Source of the DNA: JAGHBT01 sp035311885 | GTDB lineage: Bacteria > Krumholzibacteriota > Krumholzibacteriia > Krumholzibacteriales > WJIX01 | Length of the DNA stretch: 5,130 bases | Assembly (NCBI GenBank): GCA_964554125.1 | Contig: CAZKNG010000120.1 | Coordinates: 1 to 5,130, forward strand | Reading direction: 5' to 3' | Part shown: positions 1-4,810 of the stretch, one piece after another | How positions within the stretch are numbered: position 1 is the stretch's first letter | How the letters are laid out: each line of letters begins with the position of its first letter | Notes under the pieces: generated by a model | The model's input: the letters and a program-made list of their open reading frames with translations, nothing else | Told to the model about the DNA's origin: nothing | Databases searched by the model: none | Translations under genes and position numbers: made by a program

Positions 1-181
1 TCTTCTCAATGTCCCGGAGACCGCCGAAACGGTCGAAGAGTCTCTGAGCCGTCATCCCGCCCGAATATCCTCCCCAATTCCCGAGAACAAGAGAAAGAAG
101 ATCAACATCCCCCATCCTCTCCATACCCCTGAGATAACCTTTTATTCTAAGTTCCCTTAGTGACAACCCAGAACCTCCCAT
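1..181 (-). CDS. radC: RadC-family (UPF0758) protein, N-terminal fragment; runs off the left edge
   Basis: Sixty codons are open from an ATG at 181 to the window edge. The protein reads MGGSGLSLRELRIKGYL, then ERMGDVDLLSLVLGN, then GGMTAQRLFDRFGGLRDIEK. This matches the N-terminal helix-hairpin-helix part of RadC, whose family pattern is roughly 'LSDAELLAILLxxG...SA..LA..LL..FGGLR'. The metalloprotease-like JAB/MPN domain with its HxH motif would lie beyond the edge and cannot be checked. Historically named a DNA repair protein, RadC has no settled function. The usual ERPREKL segment near the start is not recognisable, so the N-terminus is divergent or short. The start is supported by GGGAGG six bases upstream. 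The gene follows the rhomboid gene on the same strand after 187 bases. Alternative: another HhH protein; the FGGLR match makes RadC most likely. Confidence 0.66.
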   Translation of the reverse strand, partial: MGGSGLSLRELRIKGYLRGMERMGDVDLLSLVLGNWGGYSGGMTAQRLFDRFGGLRDIEK

Positions 182-187
182 TCCACA

Positions 188-193
188 CCTCCC
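188..193 (-). promoter_or_regulatory. Shine-Dalgarno site of the radC-like gene
   Basis: On the minus strand GGGAGG is followed by TGTGGA and then ATG. The spacing of six bases fixes the start at 181. Confidence 0.75.
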
Positions 194-251
194 GGTCACT
201 AATTACACACTATCAGAACAACAGAGCTGATTCAAACTGTTTTATAACTCT

Positions 252-279
252 AATCTAAATTAAATTCAGGAATTTGCAA
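252..279 (-). promoter_or_regulatory. weak sigma70-like promoter candidate for the radC-like gene
   Basis: TTGCAA (274-279) and TAGATT (252-257) are separated by 16 bases on the minus strand, each matching consensus at four of six positions. It lies in the AT-rich 182-368 gap, about 70 bases before the start codon. AT-rich DNA yields such pairs easily, so this is only a candidate. An inverted repeat AACAG-N12-CTGTT (220-241) lies between it and the gene. Confidence 0.25.
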
Positions 280-355
280 AGAACTATTTGTCTGAATTTT
301 CACAGGGATTAAAAATTTTTTTGTATAGAAATCAACCGCCTGTTCTACTAAATAT

Positions 356-367
356 CTGAATATTCAG
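356..367. repeat. 12-bp perfect palindrome CTGAATATTCAG
   Basis: The perfect palindrome starts one base past the rhomboid stop codon. Further copies of the same half-site lie in the gap: CTGAAT at 292-297 and ATTCAG at 264-269. There is no U-run next to it on the minus strand, so it is not a normal intrinsic terminator. It could be a protein-binding site or chance in AT-rich DNA. Confidence 0.4.
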
Positions 368-368
368 T

Positions 369-1610
369 TCACGGTAAAACGCTCATCAGATCATTCCTTT
401 GCAGTTTTTCAAGCTCACGTCCCGCGAAACCTGTCCATTCCGATCCGGGATACTCTTTCAGGATCCTTTTATAATACTCCAGCGCTTTGCAGGGCTCCTC
501 GAGCCTCCCCTTGTATATCCCGGCCAGCCGCATAAGTACCAGGGGGACACTCTCCGATAATGGATATATATCGATAAATTTTTTGTAAATCCCGCCGGCG
601 CTGTAGAATTTAAGCGACCTTTCCAGCCCGAAAGCCATTTCCAGATAGAATTTTTCCTCCATTCTGAACAATGGTATATTTTTCACGGCCTGAACAAAGG
701 TTTCTTCGGCGATATCTCTTTGGCCACTTTCTTTGAACAACTTAACAGCAGAGGCATAGTGCCCGGCGGCTTCAGCCCTGCTCCCTGTACACAGAAAAGC
801 TCTCGCGGCCTCAGCTTGAACCGCCGGGTCGGAAGAGGAATCTTCAAGATAGCTTAGATATTCACCCTGCGAGGAGAACCACTCTGCTCTGCGAAAGTGT
901 CTTCTCGCCTTCACGAGGTGTCTCTCGCGGCGGGCGAACCGTAAGCCTCCGAACAGGACGGCCACCCCCATCCCGCAGATAAATCCTCCCACGTGCACGC
1001 CGTAGGCAACGGCCGCGCTCCCGGCGCCAAACTGAACGAGGGCGTATACCCCCTGATAGAGCAGCCAGAACAAAAGAGCTAAAACCACGGGAACCTCTGT
1101 CTTTCCGGCTTTATTTATAAGCTGAAGCGGCATAAAAACCCAGTAGGCGACTTTGATACGGCTGTAATAGAAATATATCATAAACGCGCCGAGAATCCCC
1201 GAAGTAGCCCCGGAGGCCCCTCCCACGGGAATATCGAGAAGTGAAGGCATAAAATAACCTGCCAGGGCCGCGTGCGTATACGCCCCCGCCGCTGCTGAAA
1301 GGGCAAAAACGGCAAAGAATCTTCCCGCTCCGAGTTTCGATTCTAGGGGCCTTCCGAATATGACAAGATATATCATATTTCCGGCCAGGTGTATCCAGCC
1401 GAGATGCACAAAGGCGTGTGTTACCGCGGTGAATATTGACGGATTGGCGGGGTAAAAAAGCAGATTTTGAGGATTGAATCCTCCGGCAGACGCCGTATAT
1501 CTCGACAGAATAAATACAACAAGAGATACCGCGGCAAAAAAACCTGTAACGAAGACCCTCTTTGTAACCTTTATATCGAGCCCGACGGGAATATAGTAGA
1601 AAAAATACAA
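369..1610 (-). CDS. rhomboid-family intramembrane serine protease with C-terminal TPR-like domain
   Basis: This 413-residue membrane protein is predicted to cut other membrane proteins within the bilayer. Six hydrophobic segments (about 20-38, 60-85, 95-117, 129-150, 172-195, 198-221) form the rhomboid core. The membrane-embedded HxxxN motif is H74-LAG-N78, followed by the family's FGRPLE. The nucleophile is S133 in GASG (131-134), and the general base is H206 in YGVHVGGF. The Ser-His dyad is complete, so the enzyme should be active. After a basic linker (222-240) come about 170 soluble, helical residues with TPR-like pairs, clearest at 335-402 (IYKKFIDIYP, ALEYYKRILKEYPGS). With six membrane spans and the usual N-in topology this tail would be cytoplasmic, perhaps for substrate or partner binding. 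The start is TTG at 1610, chosen because GAGGT sits six bases upstream and the N-terminus YYIPVG fits the family. Substrate is unknown. The gene follows a strong terminator, so it probably has its own promoter. Confidence 0.93.
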   Translation of the reverse strand: MYFFYYIPVGLDIKVTKRVFVTGFFAAVSLVVFILSRYTASAGGFNPQNLLFYPANPSIFTAVTHAFVHLGWIHLAGNMIYLVIFGRPLESKLGAGRFFAVFALSAAAGAYTHAALAGYFMPSLLDIPVGGASGATSGILGAFMIYFYYSRIKVAYWVFMPLQLINKAGKTEVPVVLALLFWLLYQGVYALVQFGAGSAAVAYGVHVGGFICGMGVAVLFGGLRFARRERHLVKARRHFRRAEWFSSQGEYLSYLEDSSSDPAVQAEAARAFLCTGSRAEAAGHYASAVKLFKESGQRDIAEETFVQAVKNIPLFRMEEKFYLEMAFGLERSLKFYSAGGIYKKFIDIYPLSESVPLVLMRLAGIYKGRLEEPCKALEYYKRILKEYPGSEWTGFAGRELEKLQRNDLMSVLP

Positions 1611-1616
1611 TGCCTT

Positions 1617-1621
1617 ACCTC
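1617..1621 (-). promoter_or_regulatory. Shine-Dalgarno site deciding the TTG start of the rhomboid gene
   Basis: GAGGT, spacer AAGGCA, then TTG on the minus strand. There is no better ATG nearby, and the resulting N-terminus fits bacterial rhomboids. Confidence 0.65.
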
Positions 1622-1913
1622 AAATCAAGATTTTCGATCCGGCGCCGCCATCTTCCGTAAACTTAAAGCAGTTCATATGCCGGTTTAAATAAGCGGCACA
1701 GCAGCATATTAACATTGGCCCCCATCTTAAACCCAGCAAGTTGCAGGCCACAAAGGTATATAAGGTCAAAGGAGAGGGTGATATCTATCATTACAGACCA
1801 GGTCTTAAAAACCCGGATAAAAGGTTTTCAGGCGATTGATATTTTATTGATAAAGAGCGGACTTGGTAGATTCTTCAGCCGCGGAAAATAACCTGGGTTT
1901 TTCCAGCGCGAAT
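1622..1913. other. gene-free stretch upstream of the rhomboid gene
   Basis: No recognisable gene lies here. The region must hold the rhomboid promoter, because the terminator at 1914-1943 cuts it off from the barrel gene, but I find no convincing -35/-10 pair. Two short open frames exist. One is a 37-codon plus-strand frame from GTG at 1778 to TAA at 1891 with GGAG only three bases upstream. The other is a 42-codon minus-strand frame from ATG at 1791 to TAA at 1663 with no ribosome site. Neither resembles a known protein. A small inverted repeat AGACC-A-GGTCT lies at 1795-1805. Confidence 0.5.
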
Positions 1914-1943
1914 AAAAAAAGCGGGAGGCAAAACGCCTCCCGC
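1914..1943 (-). terminator. strong rho-independent terminator of the outer-membrane protein gene
   Basis: On the minus strand a perfect 9-bp stem GCGGGAGGC / GCCTCCCGC (1935-1943 with 1921-1929) closes a five-base loop GTTTT. It is followed at once by seven Ts (1914-1920). It lies 28 bases past the stop codon of the barrel gene. Read on the plus strand it is followed by CTCTTTT, so weak two-way activity is possible. Confidence 0.93.
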
Positions 1944-1970
1944 CTCTTTTAAGCTAAGCTGACCGTCCGA

Positions 1971-3176
1971 TTAGAAATGATATACGGCGGACATTCTGGT
2001 AACGACATAATCGTCGCTTTCATAACCTGTCAGCCAGTTACCCAGAACAAAAGGTGTCTCCTTGGCAAGCACGCAGTCGATGTCGAAATCGCATACGTGA
2101 AACGCGAGACCGAGGTGCCAGTCGAAGGGTGCCTCATCAGTCTCTTCGATCGTCTCTACTGACCCATTGTCATTTGTCTCTTTCGTCTTACTCAATGTCT
2201 TCGTGCATCCGGTGCGGATCGTAAGCCAGTCCTTAACATCGGTTTCAAGGGCGAGAAGGAAGCGCGGCATAGTCATCATCGTATGTTCATAACTTCCGTC
2301 GAAAGTGTCGTCATACTCTGAAGGTTCTAATTTCATATACTTCATAGGCTCAATACCGAAGACTAACATATTGTCTTCGTTTACCTCGAAGTTAGCGGCT
2401 ATTCCGAGGTCGAACATCATTGCTTTCATACCATTACCATTGCTTCCAGGGCCTCCTAAATAATCTCCGTCCTGAGTATGATTAAACTCGGCCATACCGA
2501 AACCGATATACGGAATCAGAGTAATAGTCTCACTGTAATCATAGAAGATACGTCCGTTGAAACGCATCATCGTTCCAGGATCGTCAGTTATATCATCGGC
2601 TCCAGCAGTCTCATCCGTATATGATGCCATAGTGTAATCAAAGCCGATATCGGCATACATATCATCGTTTACGTCCATACGGACACTGGCGCCGATTGTT
2701 GTATAAGCTCGCGTGTCGACCGTTTCATCCGAACCGTCATCGTAAAGGGAATCCCAGCTGGCCCTGCTGAATCTCAGACCGAGTGACATCTTGTCCATCT
2801 CATAGGCGTAAACCATATCGTACTTGTTGTCAAGCATGCCGGAAGCTACCCATGTACCAGACCAGTAACCGGGATCGTCTATATTATTAGGACCGTGCGT
2901 ACTTTCCATAAAGAAAAGTCCTATCGTTCCATAATCTCCGTATTCGCCGAGACCATAGATGAAACCATACTTCCCAGTTGTGTTATCGTCTATATCGACT
3001 ATCACGAGATTGGCGTAAGAGGGCAGTGTGGCGGGCCATTTAAAGATGTTAGCATCGTCCTCTATATAATTGTCGACGTCACCTAAGGCACCGAGTCTGC
3101 TTTCTGTTGCCATCGCGGGTACTGCTACAGCAGCAATCATGATGGCGGCCAGAGTAATCTTGAAAAACTTGCTCAT
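1971..3176 (-). CDS. secreted acidic beta-barrel-like outer-membrane protein, family not recognised
   Basis: The 401-residue protein starts with a classic Sec signal peptide: MSKFFK, a hydrophobic core (residues 7-19), then VPAMA with likely signal-peptidase I cleavage after A23. The mature part alternates short amphipathic strands (for example 130-138, 158-168, 172-184, 204-214, 217-230, 251-263) with polar Asp/Gly/Asn turns. It ends Tyr-His-Phe, the C-terminal aromatic signature read by the BAM complex. These features suggest a porin-like barrel. It is strongly acidic: by hand count about 46 Asp and 23 Glu against about 24 Lys+Arg. Three Cys (C324, C362, C368) are unusual for such proteins. 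The segment just after the signal (LGDVDNYIEDDANIF) may be a lineage-specific conserved motif. Start: AGGAGG five bases upstream. It is transcribed alone or by read-through from the peptidase gene, and ends at a strong terminator. Substrate or role is unknown. Confidence 0.82.
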   Translation of the reverse strand: MSKFFKITLAAIMIAAVAVPAMATESRLGALGDVDNYIEDDANIFKWPATLPSYANLVIVDIDDNTTGKYGFIYGLGEYGDYGTIGLFFMESTHGPNNIDDPGYWSGTWVASGMLDNKYDMVYAYEMDKMSLGLRFSRASWDSLYDDGSDETVDTRAYTTIGASVRMDVNDDMYADIGFDYTMASYTDETAGADDITDDPGTMMRFNGRIFYDYSETITLIPYIGFGMAEFNHTQDGDYLGGPGSNGNGMKAMMFDLGIAANFEVNEDNMLVFGIEPMKYMKLEPSEYDDTFDGSYEHTMMTMPRFLLALETDVKDWLTIRTGCTKTLSKTKETNDNGSVETIEETDEAPFDWHLGLAFHVCDFDIDCVLAKETPFVLGNWLTGYESDDYVVTRMSAVYHF

Positions 3177-3181
3177 TTTAG

Positions 3182-3187
3182 CCTCCT
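3182..3187 (-). promoter_or_regulatory. Shine-Dalgarno site of the barrel protein gene
   Basis: Consensus AGGAGG, then CTAAA, then ATG on the minus strand. This predicts strong translation, as expected of an abundant surface protein. Confidence 0.85.
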
Positions 3188-3476
3188 GTAAGAATATATC
3201 CCTTTCGGGAAAATCCCAGCTAAAAAAATTCTATATCACCGTTTTCAGCAAACGGTTAGCTACATACATTAACGCGAATTCATTTTTGAGATTCTAAGAT
3301 GCGTTCTTAAACGCTACTTAATTCATCCCTCCTTTCAATAGTCTGTTAAAACCGGATCGCCCGCGCGACCGCGCGAACACCCTTCGTTCAACTCCTGATG
3401 GTAAAAACCATCAAAATCCTTATTGCATACCCCCTTCCAAAACCCCGCAAACTGCTACTCTATTAATTTGCAGGCA
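3188..3476 (-). other. long structured leader region upstream of the barrel gene
   Basis: About 290 gene-free bases lie between the distal promoter and the barrel gene. In transcript order there are these perfect stems: GATGGT-TTTT-ACCATC (3397-3412); the GC-rich CGCGCGGTCGCGCG block (3361-3374); GCGTT-TAAG-AACGC (3301-3314); ACCGTTT-GCTGA-AAACGGT (3238-3256); and TCCC-GAAA-GGGA with a GNRA tetraloop (3199-3210) just before the ribosome site. An orphan consensus ribosome site AAGGAGGG (3327-3334) is followed one base later by nothing but ATG-AAT-TAA. I recognise no known riboswitch class. It may be an untranslated regulatory leader, or unrelated small elements. Confidence 0.4.
3228..3237 (-). 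promoter_or_regulatory. possible proximal -10 element of the barrel gene
   Basis: The minus strand reads TGATATAGAAT. TAGAAT (3228-3233) matches TATAAT at five of six positions. The overlapping TATAGA with TG one base before it looks like an extended -10. No good -35 lies at the right distance. If used, the leader would be about 45 bases and would begin just before the TCCC-GAAA-GGGA hairpin (3199-3210). Confidence 0.3.
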
Positions 3477-3505
3477 AAACTAAACCAGTAAATGGACTCT
3501 GTCAA
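3477..3505 (-). promoter_or_regulatory. sigma70-like promoter at the upstream end of the barrel gene leader
   Basis: A perfect -35 TTGACA (3500-3505), exactly 17 bases, then a weak -10 TAGTTT (3477-3482, three of six matches). The -35 is directly preceded by phased A-tracts that could act as an UP element or bend, which would compensate for the weak -10. The transcript would carry a leader of roughly 295 bases. Confidence 0.5.
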
Positions 3506-3508
3506 CCC

Positions 3509-3547
3509 TTTTTTTAATTTTTTTTAACTTTTTTTTAACTTTTTTTT
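3509..3547 (-). repeat. four helically phased A-tracts overlapping the 3' end of the peptidase gene
   Basis: On the minus strand the sequence is GTT-A8-GTT-A8-GTT-A8-TT-A7-GGG-TTGACA. Tract centres are at about 3543.5, 3532.5, 3521.5 and 3512, so spacing is 11, 11 and 9.5 bases, close to one helical turn. Such phasing is the known condition for intrinsic DNA curvature. The first two tracts also encode the Lys-rich tail of the NlpC/P60 protein, and the stop codon TAA (3524-3526) lies at the edge of the third. Confidence 0.85.
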
Positions 3548-4636
3548 AACACAATTACAATTATTCCAATCAGAAACCACCCTTCCCGAGGAGAAAAAAG
3601 ACTCCGCCAACTCTCTGTCAAAATATTTATCGGACTCTACCAGGCTCCCGGCGCTGACCTCTCCCCTAGCGTGGATGAACCTCCCGGAGCCTGTAGAAAA
3701 GGCTACGTGGGATATTCTGCTCCCCTCACGGAAGAAAAAGAGGGAACCGGGCTCAGCCCCCCTGCTTTCTCCGGGAACTGCTTTCTCTGAAACTTCGTAC
3801 TGAAGATCGCTGTCTCTGGGAAGCGAGACACCCTCCATCTGAAAAACCCGTTTTATGAACCCCGAACAGTCAAATCCCCTGGAAGTAGTCCCTCCCCACA
3901 GATATGGAACGCCCAGGAAACCCATAGCTCTGGATATTAATCTTTCTCTGTCAACCTTCTCGCCCGGAGGATCGGAAATATCGGAAATCCCTATGAATCC
4001 ACTTCTTCCATCCGCGAGTGCGACGCGGCAGGAATTATTCTCAGCGCCGTCAATCCTTACTAAACTTCCGGCAACAAGCTCACAGACCCTGTCGCCTGTG
4101 CCTCCGGCTTTTGAATATACTACAGCGGTATTTCTTTCCACCATCCCGTTAACACTCCGCTTCCAGTCTTCGATCTCACCGCGGCACGCCGGCGAAAGGC
4201 TCCACGAATAAACCCACCCGATATACCCGCAGGGAAGCCTCGCAAGAACCCAGTCCCCACTCCTCTTAAGCCCCATAAGTTCCTCCCCGGCTAATGCCTG
4301 AGTAATAAGTTCTCCCCCGTGGGAAGGGATATTCCTTATATTCGCCGCGCTTCCTCTTACTAAAAACGGGGTTCCCTCCCCGCTCCCAATATGGTTTAGC
4401 GCTATTTTAGCACCGGATGATATGCTGAGAACGGTTTTACCGGAACTTTTCGATAAAACCCTTACATCACCCATCTTTTCTATCACGCGGCGGAAGACCC
4501 TCTCGCAGCTTAGGTCTATATTTACCGATTCTTCCGGTCCGGGCTCAACTGACAGGTAGTAAAACCTGCTGTCGGCGCCGAGCTCCCCGCTGGCTTCTTT
4601 TACAATTTCCTTTATATCATAAAGCAGTTTTTTCAT
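3524..4636 (-). CDS. SH3b-SH3b-NlpC/P60 cysteine peptidase, YkfC-like muropeptide endopeptidase
   Basis: The 370-residue protein should cleave gamma-D-Glu-diamino acid bonds in cell-wall peptides. Order: an unrecognised N-terminal part (1-88); SH3b domain 1 (about 89-148, with GYIGWVYSWSL); SH3b domain 2 (about 170-221, with GRSGFIG); NlpC/P60 domain (about 228-355). Catalytic residues are all present: C257 in DCSGF, H310 in ISHVAF and H322 in FIHA. Y245 in VPYLWGG and D275-S276 in PRDSDLQ are family positions. As I recall, Bacillus cereus YkfC uses Cys238, His291 and His303 with Asp256-Ser257; all five align here at a constant offset of 19. No signal peptide or lipobox is seen, so the protein is probably cytosolic like YkfC, acting on imported free peptides. 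The tail is Lys-rich (KKKLKKS), encoded by A-tracts. Start: this ATG is the only candidate before an in-frame TGA 15 codons upstream; its ribosome site is weak (AGAAG). It lies 174 bases after the peptide permease gene. Confidence 0.9.
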   Translation of the reverse strand: MKKLLYDIKEIVKEASGELGADSRFYYLSVEPGPEESVNIDLSCERVFRRVIEKMGDVRVLSKSSGKTVLSISSGAKIALNHIGSGEGTPFLVRGSAANIRNIPSHGGELITQALAGEELMGLKRSGDWVLARLPCGYIGWVYSWSLSPACRGEIEDWKRSVNGMVERNTAVVYSKAGGTGDRVCELVAGSLVRIDGAENNSCRVALADGRSGFIGISDISDPPGEKVDRERLISRAMGFLGVPYLWGGTTSRGFDCSGFIKRVFQMEGVSLPRDSDLQYEVSEKAVPGESRGAEPGSLFFFREGSRISHVAFSTGSGRFIHARGEVSAGSLVESDKYFDRELAESFFSSGRVVSDWNNCNCVKKKLKKS

Positions 4637-4717
4637 AATCTTCTGTGCCTTGAAACTGTTACCGGTCGCCGCCCTCTTTCAACTCCATCTCTTTTTCGAT
4701 AATCCCCATCCCCGACG

Positions 4718-4747
4718 TAATACCCCCTCAAAATCAATTAATACCCC
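4718..4747 (-). repeat. 9-bp direct repeat GGGGTATTA at 21-bp spacing (operator candidate)
   Basis: Two exact copies of GGGGTATTA on the minus strand, at 4739-4747 and 4718-4726, start 21 bases apart, two helical turns. The first overlaps the -10 of the predicted promoter; the second lies just downstream. A weaker relative, GGGGATTA, is at 4700-4707. The position suits a repressor binding the same DNA face twice. Confidence 0.45.
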
Positions 4748-4767
4748 GGAATGCCCATATATGTCAA
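4738..4767 (-). promoter_or_regulatory. sigma70-like promoter of the NlpC/P60 peptidase gene
   Basis: A perfect -35 TTGACA (4762-4767), 18 bases, then TATTAA (4738-4743, four of six). It lies about 100 bases upstream of the start codon in the gap after the permease gene. The peptidase can thus be transcribed apart from the transporter. Confidence 0.5.
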
Positions 4768-4787
4768 CTGCTATAAAGATTGAAATA

Positions 4788-4802
4788 GGCGGGGGCTCCG
4801 CC
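4788..4802 (-). terminator. weak GC-rich hairpin after the permease gene
   Basis: GGCGG-AGCCC-CCGCC forms a 5-bp stem about nine bases past the permease stop codon on the minus strand. It is followed by TATTTC rather than a run of Ts. It may attenuate or stabilise the transcript end but is not a convincing intrinsic terminator, so read-through into the peptidase gene is plausible. Confidence 0.3.
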
Positions 4803-4810
4803 CGGGGCGT

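Noticed and set aside
220..241. AACAG-N12-CTGTT as an SOS (LexA) box before the radC-like gene
   Set aside because: Orientation and spacing do not fit CTGT-N8-ACAG or other LexA boxes I know.
1467..1688. 73-codon plus-strand open frame
   Set aside because: It lies mostly antisense to the rhomboid N-terminus, has no family resemblance, and the opposite frame is clearly a real protein.
1663..1891. short frames in the rhomboid upstream gap (minus 1663-1791, plus 1778-1891)
   Set aside because: Lengths of about 40 codons are expected by chance, ribosome sites are absent or badly spaced, and neither product is recognised.
1977..2162. 61-codon plus-strand open frame
   Set aside because: It is antisense to the barrel gene, with no ribosome site and no recognisable product.
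2895..3297. two overlapping plus-strand open frames (2895-3086 and 3070-3297)
   Set aside because: Both are shadows of the barrel gene's signal peptide and early mature region or of its leader; their composition mirrors the opposite strand.
3358..3374. CGCCCGCGCGACCGCGCG block as a terminator or recombination site
   Set aside because: The self-complementary part leaves too small a loop, no U-run follows, and no partner copy is in the window.
3509..3547. T-rich run as an intrinsic terminator of the peptidase gene
   Set aside because: The peptidase transcript carries As here, not Us, and no GC-rich stem precedes it.
3855..4211. 118-codon plus-strand open frame
   Set aside because: It is wholly antisense to the NlpC/P60 gene, whose catalytic motifs are intact; Pro/Ser-rich composition is typical of a shadow frame.
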